A stretch of 64,000 bases of DNA from Streptomyces sp. MRC013 (GCF_023614235.1 NZ_CP094264.1:3906001-3970000); one strand, 5' to 3'. Counted from the stretch's first letter, positions 9,208 through 18,171 are shown. Notes: generated by a model from the letters alone, not told the origin. Program-made: numbers and translations.

Positions 9208-9948
9208 ATGGCCTTCTGGAACATCCTGCGGCAGGACAGGGCGGCGCAGTTCGACTCGGGCGGCGTCGCGGCCCACGTGATCGGTCTGACACGGCGGCGC
9301 CCGACGGTCTCACTGACCAAGCAGGGCGCGGCGACCGGCAACCTGCGCGTCAACCTCTCGTGGAAGATGCGCACGTCCGACTTCGACAGCAGGCCCCGGC
9401 GGAGCGGGCGGCTGCTGCGGGACCCGCTGAAGTTCTTCCAGCCCGAACCGGTCCAGGCACACACCCGCGCCGTGACCAACGTCGACCTGGACATCGGGTG
9501 CCTGTACGAGCTGGCCGACGGCACCAAGGGCGTCGTCCAGCCCCTCGGCGGCTACTTCGGCGACCTCAACGACCCGCCGTACGTGAAGCTCAGCGGCGAC
9601 GACCGGTTCGGTTCGCCGTCCGGCGAGACGATCTTCGTCAACCTCGACCACCGCGACGACATCAGGCGCCTGCTGTTCTTCGTCTACATCTACGACCAGA
9701 CACCCGCCTTCGACCGCACCCACGCCATGATGACGCTCTATCCGAGCAACGGCCCGCGCATCGAGATCGAACTCGACGAGCGCGCCCCCGAAGCCCGCTC
9801 CTGCGCGGTCTTCCTGCTGGAGAACGTCAAGGGCGAACTGCTGGTGCGGCGCGAGGCGAAGTTCGTCTACGGCTTCCAGGGCGAGCTGGACCGGATGTAC
9901 GGCTGGGGCATGCAGTGGGGGCGCGGGTTCAAGGCCGGGGCGCCCTGA
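9208..9948 (+). CDS. TerA-like tellurium-resistance protein
   Basis: 246 residues starting at ATG 9208 (MAFWNILRQD). The sequence is a divergent member of the TerD/TerA superfamily: TRAVTNVDLDIGCLYELADG, FGDLNDPPYVKLSGDDRFG and NLDHRDDIRRLLFFVYIYD replace the TerD metal-site segments, and a positively charged linker (SRPRRSGRLLRD) separates a short N-terminal strand from the core. It is transcribed with the terD/DUF475 genes but after a hairpin, and is convergent with the next TerD-like gene. Probably another calcium-binding component of the complex. Confidence 0.8.
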   Translation: MAFWNILRQDRAAQFDSGGVAAHVIGLTRRRPTVSLTKQGAATGNLRVNLSWKMRTSDFDSRPRRSGRLLRDPLKFFQPEPVQAHTRAVTNVDLDIGCLYELADGTKGVVQPLGGYFGDLNDPPYVKLSGDDRFGSPSGETIFVNLDHRDDIRRLLFFVYIYDQTPAFDRTHAMMTLYPSNGPRIEIELDERAPEARSCAVFLLENVKGELLVRREAKFVYGFQGELDRMYGWGMQWGRGFKAGAP

Positions 9949-9997
9949 CGGCCGCGCCGCCACGCCCCGGGCCCCGCGCCACCTCCCCGTACGGGGC

Positions 9998-10900
9998 TCA
10001 GCGCTGGAACTGCGGGCCCATCGGCGGGAGCCGGAAGTCCGGATCCGGCACGGGCGCCCCGGCGGCCGCCGGGTGCGGGTAGCCGTAGGCGGGCTGCGAG
10101 GCGAACGGGCCGTACGGGGGCACCGGCGCGGGCTGCGGGTAGCCGTAGGCGGGCTGCGGCGTCCCGGCGTGCGGATAGCCGTACGAGGGCGGTACGGCGG
10201 GCGGGGGCGGCAGCGGGGGAGCGGCGGGGGCCGCCGCGGCGCCGGCGGGGGCGGGTATCGCCCGGGTGGCGTCCTGGGGACCCGCGCCGGGCACCGGCTC
10301 CGTGGGGCCGGCGGCCGGTCCGGCCTCCCGGGTCCCCTCCCCGGTCTCCGCCGGATCCTCCTCCACCGAGATGCCGAACGCCGTGGCCAGCCCGATCAGC
10401 CCGGTCGGATAGCCCTGCGCCACCGCGCGGAACTTCCACCCCTCGCCCCTGCGGTACAGCTCACCGCAGATCATGGCGGTCTCCTCGCCCGTCTCCGGAC
10501 GCACGTGGAACGACGCCAGGCCCTCGGCGCCCTCGCCCCCGGCGGCGTCGTACAGCACGATCCGCAGGTCCGGCACGCGGGTGAAGGTGTCGCCGTCGGA
10601 GGACGCCGCGATCACCACCTGGTCCACGGACGGCTCCAGGCCCGCCAGGTCCACCGCGACCGTGTCGGTGAGCCCCTCCGCCACGCGCTTCTTGGGCAGC
10701 CGCCGCACCGTGCCGGAGGGATGCCGGGGCTGGTTGTAGAAGACGAAGTCCTCGTCGGAACGCACCCGCCCGTCCGGACCGAGCAGCAGGGCCGAGGCGT
10801 CCACGTCGGGGACCCCCGGGCCAGGGGTCCAGCACACCACGGCCCGCACGGCCGCGACGTCGAGCGGGACGTTCGAGCCCTTCAGCATCTCGTGCGTCAT
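9998..10900 (-). CDS. TerD-like protein with a proline/tyrosine-rich tail
   Basis: 300 residues. ATG 10900 (MTHEMLKGSNVPLD) has AGGA 9 nt upstream; an ATG nine bases further up has no ribosome site. Residues 1-180 are a TerD domain (PDVDASALLLGPDGRV, FYNQPRHPSGTV, GEETAMICGELYRRG, GYPTGLIGLATAFG). Residues about 185-300 are low-complexity Pro/Ala/Tyr with repeats of the form Y-G-Y-P-x-P/H, resembling disordered adaptor tails. The gene faces the TerA-like gene and is divergent from the aldolase operon. The tail may recruit partners or mediate clustering; that is inference. Confidence 0.85.
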   Translation of the reverse strand: MTHEMLKGSNVPLDVAAVRAVVCWTPGPGVPDVDASALLLGPDGRVRSDEDFVFYNQPRHPSGTVRRLPKKRVAEGLTDTVAVDLAGLEPSVDQVVIAASSDGDTFTRVPDLRIVLYDAAGGEGAEGLASFHVRPETGEETAMICGELYRRGEGWKFRAVAQGYPTGLIGLATAFGISVEEDPAETGEGTREAGPAAGPTEPVPGAGPQDATRAIPAPAGAAAAPAAPPLPPPPAVPPSYGYPHAGTPQPAYGYPQPAPVPPYGPFASQPAYGYPHPAAAGAPVPDPDFRLPPMGPQFQR

Positions 10901-11020
10901 GCCCGTCATCCTGCCCGCCCGCCCGCCCGCGGGACAACGCGGGGGCCGGTACCGGATGCTCCGACCGCTCGGGCGGCCCCCCGGAGGCCACCTCTGCATC
11001 ATCCACCGTTCGTACGGGCG

Positions 11021-11048
11021 GGGAACCGGTGACACCTGTCCCTACGTA
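11021..11048 (+). promoter_or_regulatory. ECF-sigma-like promoter ahead of the aldolase-PRTase-HAD operon
   Basis: GGGAACC (11021-11027), 17-bp spacer, CGTA (11045-11048), 63 bp ahead of the aldolase start. It is the twin of the box at 6486-6513 before terD. TACTAT (11047-11052) could alternatively be a vegetative -10. Confidence 0.45.
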
Positions 11049-11110
11049 CTATTACCGGCCACACGTCATCAGGCCGTAGGCGGCACGCCACGGCAGTTCG
11101 GGGAATCCGC

Positions 11111-12298
11111 ATGCGTCATTTCGGGCACGTCCCGCCCGCCGCCCGGGCCGGGCTGTTCCACCGGGAGCCGTGCGTGTTCGACGGCTGCTCGCCGGCCCGC
11201 CTCCTCTCGGCCGCGCTCGGCGCCACCCTCTACAGCCCCGCCACCCGCCCCAGGCTCGCCGACGACGTGATGAAGCAGGTCGGACGCGGAGTCGTGTCCA
11301 TGGTGCTCTGCCTGGAGGACTCCATCGGCGACGGGGACGTCGAGGCCGGCGAGGAGAACCTGGTGCGCCACTTCGCGGACCTGGCCGGACGGGGCGGTGA
11401 GCCACCGCTGCTGTTCATCCGCGTCCGCGAGCCCGAGCAGATACCCGACCTGGCCCGCCGCCTCGGTCCCGCCGTGCGGCTGCTGTCCGGGTTCGTCCTG
11501 CCGAAGTTCACCGAGAAGCACGGCGCGCCCTTCCTGGAGGCCCTCGTCGCCGCGGAGGCGGAGCCCGCCACGGCGGACGCCCTCGCCGGCCGCCCCCTGT
11601 ACGCGATGCCCGTCCTGGAGTCGCCCGAGCTGCTCCACCTGGAGACCCGCGTCGACACCCTCGCCGGGATCGCCCGCTCCGTCGACGCGTACCGGGACCG
11701 GATCCTGGCCCTGCGGCTCGGCGTCACCGACTTCTGCTCCGCGTACGGGCTGCGCCGCCCGCCCGACATGACCGCGTACGACGTGCAGATCGTCGCCCAC
11801 ATCATCGCGGACGTCGTCAACGTCCTGGGCCGCGCCGACGGCAGCGGCTTCACGATCACCGGGCCGGTGTGGGAGTACTTCCGCCTCCAGGAGCGGATGT
11901 TCAAGCCGATGCTGCGCCGCAGCCCCTTCACGGAGGGCCACGCCGACGCCCTGCGCGCCGAGCTGATCGAGCACGACCTGGACGGACTGCTCCGCGAGAT
12001 CGAGCTGGACCGGGCCAACGGCCTGCTCGGCAAGACCTGCATCCACCCCTCCCACGTTCAGCCCGTGCACGCCCTGTCCGTGGTGAGCCACGAGGAGTAC
12101 AGCGACGCCCGGGACATCCTGCGCCCGGAGCGGGACGGCGGCGGCGTCCTGCGCTCCACCTACACGAACAAGATGAACGAGGTGAAGCCGCACCGGGCCT
12201 GGGCGGAGCGCACGCTCCGGCGGGCCGAGGTGTTCGGCGTCGCCAAGGCGGGCGTGGGGTTCGTCGAACTGCTCGCGGCGGGCCTGACGGTACCGTGA
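11111..12298 (+). CDS. HpcH/HpaI aldolase/citrate-lyase family protein (Ter-associated)
   Basis: 395-residue TIM-barrel enzyme of the CitE/HpcH superfamily, C-C bond lyase or synthase on a CoA-like or keto-acid substrate. ATG 11111 gives MRHFGHVPPAARAGLF. Seen are SMVLCLEDSIGDGDV (acidic metal ligand region), LLFIRVREPEQ, LPKFTEK, AMPVLESPELL (the second metal-ligand Glu) and NGLLGKTCIHPSHV near the C-terminus. The stop codon overlaps the GTG of the next gene (GTGA), so translation is coupled. This family is a known member of Ter-linked nucleoside-biosynthesis operons (Anantharaman, Iyer and Aravind). The substrate is unknown. Confidence 0.85.
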   Translation: MRHFGHVPPAARAGLFHREPCVFDGCSPARLLSAALGATLYSPATRPRLADDVMKQVGRGVVSMVLCLEDSIGDGDVEAGEENLVRHFADLAGRGGEPPLLFIRVREPEQIPDLARRLGPAVRLLSGFVLPKFTEKHGAPFLEALVAAEAEPATADALAGRPLYAMPVLESPELLHLETRVDTLAGIARSVDAYRDRILALRLGVTDFCSAYGLRRPPDMTAYDVQIVAHIIADVVNVLGRADGSGFTITGPVWEYFRLQERMFKPMLRRSPFTEGHADALRAELIEHDLDGLLREIELDRANGLLGKTCIHPSHVQPVHALSVVSHEEYSDARDILRPERDGGGVLRSTYTNKMNEVKPHRAWAERTLRRAEVFGVAKAGVGFVELLAAGLTVP

Positions 12299-14802
12299 GC
12301 GGCACCCCGCGTTCGGCAGGACACCCGTACCCCGGAGAGAAGAGGCACGTCATTCACAGCGCGGTGTGGACGGGAACATGGGTCGCCGAGCGGCTCGGCG
12401 TCGAGCTCTCCGGGCGGTGCGGCGACGACGGGGAGCTGCGCGACCTGTTGGGGCTGGCCCTGCGGAACAACAGGCGGCGGGCGCACCTGCTGGTCTCCCG
12501 CGTCCTGGGCAAGCACGTGCCGCAGAGCCCCGCCGTGGTGCGCGGCTGCGGCCACGAGCTGGGGCGCCGCGTGCGGGCGCTGCTGGGCGAGGCGGAGGCG
12601 CGGCGCGCGGTCGTCGTCGGGTACGCGGAGACGGCGACCGGCCTGGGCCACTGCGTCGCCGACGGCCTGGCCCACGCCCCGTACCTGCACTCCACGCGCC
12701 GCCCCGTGCCCGGGGTGCCCCGGGCGGCCGGGTTCGAGGAGCCGCACTCCCACCACACCTCGCACCTCCTGCTCCCCGAGGACCCCGCGCTGCTGGCCGG
12801 GCCGGGCCCGCTGGTGCTGGTCGACGACGAGTTCTCGACCGGCAACACCGTCCTGAACACCGTGCGGGCGCTGCACGGGCGCTACCCGCGCGAGCGGTAC
12901 GTGATCGTGGCGCTCGTCGACATGAGGTCGGAGGAGGACCGGGGGCGGCTCGCGAAGTTCGCCGCCGAGATCGGCGCGCGGGTGGACCTGGTGGCCCTCG
13001 CGGCGGGCACGGTGCACCTGCCCGACGGCGTCCTGGAGGCGGGCCGCGCCCTGGTGGCCGCCCACGAGACGCCGGCGCCGGCCGCCTCCGGCGACGCGGC
13101 CGCCGTACGCCGCGTGGACCTCGGCTGGCCGGCCGGACTGCCGGACGGCGGCCGCCACGGCTTCACCCCGGAGCACCGGGCACGCCTGGAGGCGGCCCTG
13201 CCGTCGATGGCGGCCCGCCTGGCGGAGGCCCTCCTCCCGGCCGGCCCGCCCGCGCCGGCCCCCGCCGGCGGCGGCGCCCCCCGCGTCCTGGTCCTCGGCT
13301 GCGAGGAGCTGATGTACGCGCCCCTCGCCCTGGCCGCCGCGCTGGAGGAACGCGCCCCCCACGCCGACGTGCGGTTCTCCACCACCACCCGCTCGCCCGT
13401 CCTCGCCGTCGACGACCCCGGCTACGCCATCCGCACCCGCCTCGTCTTCCCCGCCCACGACGACCCCGCGGACGGCCCCGGCGACCGGTACGCCTACAAC
13501 GTCGCCGGAGCCGGCTTCGACGCGGTCGCCGTCGTCGTCGACTCGGCCGCCGACACCCCCGCCCTCCACGCCCCGGACGGCCTCCTCGCCCGGCTCACCG
13601 CGCACGTCCCGCGCGTCGTGCTGGCGACCGTCCCCTCGTACGTACCGGAAAGAGCCGGCATGCTGCCCCAGCCGCTGCGCGGACCCGCGTTCTCCTCCTA
13701 CGCCCCCGACGAGGTCGGCTGGCTCCTGAAGGACCTCTCCTCCGCCGAGCTGGAGGCCCCCGTGGAGGAGCGCGAGGAGGCCGTCCAGAACGGCGGCGCC
13801 CACTACGCCGAGTCGCTCCCCGTCGAGTACCAGCCGAGCGACGAGTACCGCAGGCTCTTCCACGCCGCTCTCGACGGTTCCGCCGCCCGGATCGCCCGCG
13901 CCGTCGGCGCCGTCACCGAGACGGTGCTCGCCGAGCGGTCGCCGCGCCCCGTGCTGGTCTCCCTCGCCCGCGCCGGCACCCCCGTCGGTATACTGATGCG
14001 CCGCTGGGCCCGGTACCGCCACGGCCTGGACCTGCCGCACTACGCCGTGTCCATCGTGCGCGGCCGGGGCGTCGACGCCAACGCGCTGCGCTGGCTGCGC
14101 GCCCACCACGACCCGGCCCACGTCGTGTTCGTCGACGGCTGGACCGGCAAGGGCGCCATCGCCCGCGAGCTGGCCGCCGCCCTCGCCGGCTTCCCGGACT
14201 TCGACCCGGAGATCGCCGTACTCGCCGACCCCGGCTCCTGCGTGCGCACCCACGGCACCCGCGAGGACTTCCTCATCCCCTCCGCGTGCCTCAACTCCAC
14301 CGTCTCCGGCCTGGTCTCGCGCACGGTCCTGCGCGCCGACCTGATCGGCCCGGACGACTACCACGGCGCCAAGTTCTACCGGGAACTCGCGGACACCGAC
14401 GTGTCCGCCGCCTTCCTCGACGCGGTCTCGGGCCGCTTCGGCGAGGTCGCGGACGCCGTCGCCGAGGACACCGCCCGCCTCCTCGCCGCCGACCGCACCC
14501 CCACCTGGGAGGGGTGGGCGGCCGTCGAGCGGATCAGCGAGGAGTACGGCATCCACGACGTGAACCTCGTCAAGCCGGGCGTCGGCGAGACCACCCGGGT
14601 CCTGCTGCGCCGCGTCCCGTGGAGGGTCCTCGCCCGGCGCGGCGCCGGCCCCGACCTGGACCACGTGCGGCTGCTGGCCGCGCAGCGCGGCGTCCCGGTC
14701 GAGGAGGTCGACGGCCTGCCGTACACCTGCGTGGGGCTCGTCCACCCCGGGTACACGCGCGGCGCGACCGGCGCCGACGGGCGGGCGGTGACGGCGCCGT
14801 GA
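12295..14802 (+). CDS. Fused phosphoribosyltransferase-TRSP-StiP protease-PELOTA protein
   Basis: About 835 residues. GTG 12295 overlaps the upstream stop (GTGA); homologous-looking sequence begins only near residue 20 (HSAVWTGTWVAERLG), so a later start near 12350 is possible. Domain order: PRTase about 20-235 with PRPP loop VLVDDEFSTGNTV near 173-186; TRSP domain about 328-460 (RVLVLGCEELMYAPLAL, FSTTTRSPV); StiP cysteine-protease-like domain about 464-740 (SYAPDEVGWLLKDLS, SLARAGTPVGILM, FVDGWTGKGAI, DPGSCVRTHGTREDF); PELOTA-type RNA-binding domain about 750-825. These domains are known from Ter-linked nucleoside-type pathways, usually as separate genes. The protein probably builds and processes a ribosylated product. 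Confidence 0.85.
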   Translation: MSGTPRSAGHPYPGEKRHVIHSAVWTGTWVAERLGVELSGRCGDDGELRDLLGLALRNNRRRAHLLVSRVLGKHVPQSPAVVRGCGHELGRRVRALLGEAEARRAVVVGYAETATGLGHCVADGLAHAPYLHSTRRPVPGVPRAAGFEEPHSHHTSHLLLPEDPALLAGPGPLVLVDDEFSTGNTVLNTVRALHGRYPRERYVIVALVDMRSEEDRGRLAKFAAEIGARVDLVALAAGTVHLPDGVLEAGRALVAAHETPAPAASGDAAAVRRVDLGWPAGLPDGGRHGFTPEHRARLEAALPSMAARLAEALLPAGPPAPAPAGGGAPRVLVLGCEELMYAPLALAAALEERAPHADVRFSTTTRSPVLAVDDPGYAIRTRLVFPAHDDPADGPGDRYAYNVAGAGFDAVAVVVDSAADTPALHAPDGLLARLTAHVPRVVLATVPSYVPERAGMLPQPLRGPAFSSYAPDEVGWLLKDLSSAELEAPVEEREEAVQNGGAHYAESLPVEYQPSDEYRRLFHAALDGSAARIARAVGAVTETVLAERSPRPVLVSLARAGTPVGILMRRWARYRHGLDLPHYAVSIVRGRGVDANALRWLRAHHDPAHVVFVDGWTGKGAIARELAAALAGFPDFDPEIAVLADPGSCVRTHGTREDFLIPSACLNSTVSGLVSRTVLRADLIGPDDYHGAKFYRELADTDVSAAFLDAVSGRFGEVADAVAEDTARLLAADRTPTWEGWAAVERISEEYGIHDVNLVKPGVGETTRVLLRRVPWRVLARRGAGPDLDHVRLLAAQRGVPVEEVDGLPYTCVGLVHPGYTRGATGADGRAVTAP

Positions 14803-15635
14803 CCGCCCCGACCGCGCTGGTCGCGAGCGACCTCGACCGCACCCTCGTCTACTCCGCGGCCGCGCTCGCCCTGACCGCCCCCGACGCCGAGGCACCGCGC
14901 CTGCTCTGCGTGGAGGTGTACCAGGGCAAGCCGCTGTCGTACGTCACCGAGGCGGCCGCCGGACTGCTCGGCGAGCTCGCCCGCACGGCCGCCTTCACAC
15001 CGGTCACCACCCGGACGCGGGAGCAGTACCGGCGCATCCGGCTGCCGTGCCCCACCCCCCGGTACGCGATCTGCGCCAATGGCGGCCACCTGCTGGTCGA
15101 CGGCGAGCCGGACCGCGACTGGCGGGCGGCCGTCGCGGCGCGCCTCGCCGACGAGTGCGCCACGCTCGACGAGGTGCGGGCGCACCTGCTGGCCGCCGCG
15201 GACCCGGCGTGGCTGCTGAAGGAGCGGGTCGCGGAGGACCTCTTCGCCTACCTCGTCGTGGAGCGGTCCCTGCTGCCCGACGGCTGGCTGGCGGAGCTGT
15301 CCGACTGGGCCGGCTCCCGGGGCTGGACGGTCTCCCTGCAGGGCCGCAAGGTGTACGCGGTGCCGAAGCCGCTGACGAAGAGCGCGGCGGTACGGGAGGT
15401 GGCGCGGCGCACCGGCGCCCGCACCGTCCTCGCGGCCGGCGACTCGCTGCTCGACGCGGACCTGCTGCTGGCCGCCGACCGGGCGTGGCGGCCCGGGCAC
15501 GGCGAACTGGCCGACACGGGCTGGCACGCCGGCAACGTGGAGGTGCTCGCCGACCGGGGCGTCGCGGCGGGGGAGGAGATCCTGCGCCGGTTCCTGGCGG
15601 CGGCCCGGACGGCGACGGGGGCGGCGGGGGCTTGA
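14799..15635 (+). CDS. HAD-superfamily phosphatase of the Ter-linked operon
   Basis: 278-residue HAD phosphohydrolase. GTG 14799 overlaps the preceding stop (GTGA), showing translational coupling. Motif I is SDLDRTLV (Asp11, Asp13), motif II TTRTREQ near 65, motif III Lys in PLTKSAAV, and motif IV GDSLLDADLLLAAD near 210. The cap between motifs II and III carries CANGGHLLVDGEPDRDW, as in sucrose-phosphatase/phosphomannomutase-like HADs. Third gene of the operon; it probably dephosphorylates the product made by the aldolase and PRTase steps. Substrate unknown. Confidence 0.85.
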   Translation: MTAPTALVASDLDRTLVYSAAALALTAPDAEAPRLLCVEVYQGKPLSYVTEAAAGLLGELARTAAFTPVTTRTREQYRRIRLPCPTPRYAICANGGHLLVDGEPDRDWRAAVAARLADECATLDEVRAHLLAAADPAWLLKERVAEDLFAYLVVERSLLPDGWLAELSDWAGSRGWTVSLQGRKVYAVPKPLTKSAAVREVARRTGARTVLAAGDSLLDADLLLAADRAWRPGHGELADTGWHAGNVEVLADRGVAAGEEILRRFLAAARTATGAAGA

Positions 15636-16006
15636 CGGGGGGCTTCGCGCGGGGCCCGGTCCCGGGCGGGGTGCCGGCCCCGGGCACCGGGTGGGGCGTC
15701 GGGTGCGGGTGGGGCGTCGGCTCCGGGCACCGGGTGGGGCGTCGGCTCCGCGCGGGGCTTTGACCTCGGGCGGGGCGTCGGCGGCGGGTGGGGCTTTGAC
15801 CTCGGGCGGGGCGTCGGCGGCGGGTGGGTCGTCGGTTTCGGGGAGGCGTCGGGGGCGCCGCGCGGGGGCGCCCGCCGGGCGGAGGACGGCGCCCCGGCCC
15901 GGACGGACCCGGGAACGCGCGGGCGGACCCGGGACCTCAGGCCCGGGGGCGCACGGGCGGACCCGTCGCCGACGGATCCGGGACCGGCGCCTCCGGGGCG
16001 TGGCCG
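15636..16006. repeat. Gene-free stretch with 36-bp tandem repeat and G-rich repeats
   Basis: No gene seen. Two exact 36-bp tandem copies occupy 15757-15792 and 15793-15828 (beginning GCTTTGACCTCGGGC). Just upstream, CCGGGCACCGGGTGGGGCG recurs at about 15680 and 15723. The repeats are G-rich on the plus strand and could fold into hairpins or quadruplexes. Confidence 0.7.
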
Positions 16007-16228
16007 TCAGCCGCAGCAGCCGCCTCCGCAGCAGCCCCCGCCCCCGCCACCGCCCGAGGCCCCGGCCGGGGCCGCGGGGGCGGTACCTCCGACCGCGACG
16101 GTCGACAGCAGCTTCACGGTGTCCCCGTGTCCGGCGGGACAGGCGGCGGGCGCGGAGGACTCCGCCATGGGACGGCTCAGTTCGAACGTGTCGCCGCAGG
16201 TGCGGCAGCGGTACTCGTAGCGAGGCAT
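16007..16228 (-). CDS. FmdB-family zinc-ribbon protein
   Basis: 73-residue protein starting at ATG 16228 (MPRYEYRCRTCGDTFEL), the standard FmdB start; an in-frame ATG two codons earlier is less likely. The zinc ribbon has CRTCG and the second knuckle C-P-A-G-H; the C-terminus is a Gly/Cys tail (GGGGGGGCCGGGCCG). Such proteins are called putative regulators, but their role is unproven. It stands alone downstream of the coiled-coil gene and on the same strand, 44 bp away. Confidence 0.8.
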   Translation of the reverse strand: MPRYEYRCRTCGDTFELSRPMAESSAPAACPAGHGDTVKLLSTVAVGGTAPAAPAGASGGGGGGGCCGGGCCG

Positions 16229-16271
16229 ACCCACAGGTTAACGACTCCGGGCAGCGGCGGGCCCGGCGGTT

Positions 16272-17669
16272 TCAGCCGGCACGCCCCGGCGGACCGCCCC
16301 CGCGCTCCTCGCGGATCCGCTCCACCACCCGCGCGACCGACGCCCGCACGGCCTCCGTCTCGGTCAGGAAGTGCCAGTAGTCGGGATGCCGCCCCTCCAG
16401 GTCGCCGGCCGCCCGGTCGAGGCGGGCGACCGCGTCGTCGAGGGGCCCGGCGTGTCGGGGGTCCGGGGTGTGGCGGCCCTCCATGGCGAACCGCTGGGCG
16501 TCCCGGATGGCGAAGCGGGTCCGCTCGATCTCCCGCCGCGGGTCCTCGGACACGGCGTCCAGCCGCCGGAGCCGCTCCCCGGCGGCCGACACGGCCTCGT
16601 CCGCCGCGTTCAGCAGCGCCCGCACCGTTCCCAGCAGCGCCGTCGCGTCCGCCCACCGCTGCTCGTCCCGGGCCCGCCCCGCCTCGGCGAGCCTCTCCTC
16701 CGCCCGCCGCACGCTCTCCGCGGCCCGTGCCGGCACCGGCTGGAGGTCCTGCCAGCAGGCGGCGCTGAACCGGCGCCGCAGCTCGCTCAGCACGGGTTCC
16801 ACCGAGGCGGCCCGGTGGGCGAGGGCCTGCGCGCGCGTCCGGAGGGACACCAGCCGCCGGTCCGTCTCGGCGGCCCGCTCCGGCAGCCGCTCCGCCTCGG
16901 CCCGCACGGCTTCGGCCTCGCGCAGCACGCGGTCGGCGCGCTGGAGGGTCGGTGCGACACCGTGCCGCCCCGCACCCTCGTTGAGCCTGGTCAGCTCGGG
17001 CGCGAGGGCGGCGAGCCGCGCGGCCTGGTCGTCGGCGCGCAGCCCCGAACCGCGTACGGCGTCCAGCGCGCCGCTCGCCGCGAGCAGCGCCGCGCGGGCC
17101 CGCTCGACCGCCGGGGCGAGCCGCGCCAGTTGCGTCTCGGCCGTGGCGAGGAGCGGTGCGATCCGTTCCTCGAACCGCTCCAGTTCGTCCCGGGCCCGCA
17201 CCAGCTCCTCCCTGACGCGGACCAGGTCCCCGCGGGCGCGGGCCGCCGTGGCGGCGTCGAGGTCGGCCCGGTCCAGGTCGTAGCCGTCGACGGCCTCGAT
17301 GTACGACCGGCTGGCCTCGTCGATGCGCCGCCCCAGCGCCGCGAACTCCGCGGCGGCCCGGCCCGCCGCGGGCGACCCGTCGACCGCGGCGATCGTCTCG
17401 ACGGAGATCCGCAGGTCCCGCTGTGCGGTGTCCAGTTCGTAGAACGCGGCGGCCGCGTCGTCCTTCGCGGCCTGCGCCTCGGCCCGCTGGCCCTCGGTGC
17501 GTCCGCCGCCGAACCAGCGCCGCGCCCCGCCTCCGGCGAACGTCCCCGCCGCGGCGAGCACCCCGGCCGAGACGGCGGCGAGCAGGGGCAGGGACAGCAG
17601 CACCGGGGGCAGCAGCGCCAGGGCGAGCGCGTCCCCCGCGTACCGCCGTGCGCCGCGTGTCCCCGTCAC
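16272..17669 (-). CDS. Membrane-anchored coiled-coil protein of unknown function
   Basis: 465 residues. GTG 17669 is preceded by GGGGAG 7 nt upstream. Residues about 15-47 make two adjacent hydrophobic segments (LALALLPPVLLSLPLL and VSAGVLAAAGTFAGG). The remainder is almost entirely Ala/Glu/Arg-rich helix with heptad-like spacing (for example VREELVRARDELERFEERI), expected to form a long cytoplasmic coiled coil. The C-terminus (PDYWHFLTETEAVRASV) is conserved-looking. No enzymatic motif is seen. It might be a scaffold or chaperone-like protein next to the tRNA-Val locus. Confidence 0.75.
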   Translation of the reverse strand: MTGTRGARRYAGDALALALLPPVLLSLPLLAAVSAGVLAAAGTFAGGGARRWFGGGRTEGQRAEAQAAKDDAAAAFYELDTAQRDLRISVETIAAVDGSPAAGRAAAEFAALGRRIDEASRSYIEAVDGYDLDRADLDAATAARARGDLVRVREELVRARDELERFEERIAPLLATAETQLARLAPAVERARAALLAASGALDAVRGSGLRADDQAARLAALAPELTRLNEGAGRHGVAPTLQRADRVLREAEAVRAEAERLPERAAETDRRLVSLRTRAQALAHRAASVEPVLSELRRRFSAACWQDLQPVPARAAESVRRAEERLAEAGRARDEQRWADATALLGTVRALLNAADEAVSAAGERLRRLDAVSEDPRREIERTRFAIRDAQRFAMEGRHTPDPRHAGPLDDAVARLDRAAGDLEGRHPDYWHFLTETEAVRASVARVVERIREERGGGPPGRAG

Positions 17670-18125
17670 ATCCGCTCCCCGTGCCGTGCGTGTCCGAGTT
17701 GGCCCGGTCCATTCTCCCACCGGTACGACGAACGGGAGGGCGGCCCGGTTCGCGGCACGGACCGCCGCCCCGCCGCTCCCACCGGACGGGAGCGGCTCCC
17801 GTCCGACGGCCCCCCGGCGCTCCGGCCGCCCCGCCGCCCCCGCCGCCCCCGGTGTGCCCGGCGCCCCCGGCACCCCGGTGTGCCCGCCGTCCCGCCTCAC
17901 AGCGCCTCACCGCCCCCGCACCCCCCGCACCCCCGCACCCCCGTGGGCCCGGACACCGGACCCGCCGTGCCCGGGGAGCGGACGGCGCGACGGCCGGGAC
18001 GCCGTACGCCCCGGACGACCATCCGGGGCGGAAGCCGCTGCGGCGCACTCACACCGCGCATACGCCTCCCCGCCCCGCGGCCGGGTCACCCGCCGCCCGG
18101 GGACGGAGGGCCCCGCGGCGGTGGT
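17670..18125. other. Gene-free stretch upstream of tRNA-Val
   Basis: About 450 bp of C-rich DNA; no frame shows conserved protein features. It holds the upstream region of the coiled-coil gene and, at its right edge, the tRNA promoter. Confidence 0.6.
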
Positions 18126-18156
18126 TTGCGGACCCCACCCGTGGGCCATGTACGCT
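18126..18156 (+). promoter_or_regulatory. Probable promoter of tRNA-Val
   Basis: TTGCGG (18126-18131) and TACGCT (18151-18156) with a 19-bp spacer end 15 bp before the tRNA. This resembles vegetative Streptomyces tRNA promoters. Confidence 0.5.
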
Positions 18157-18171
18157 GTTGCCCCGCTCCGA

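Noticed and set aside
12366..15635. Long plus-strand frame over the PRTase-StiP gene
   Set aside because: Arg/Pro/Gly-rich out-of-frame translation of the real gene; only its end from 14799 is the true HAD gene.
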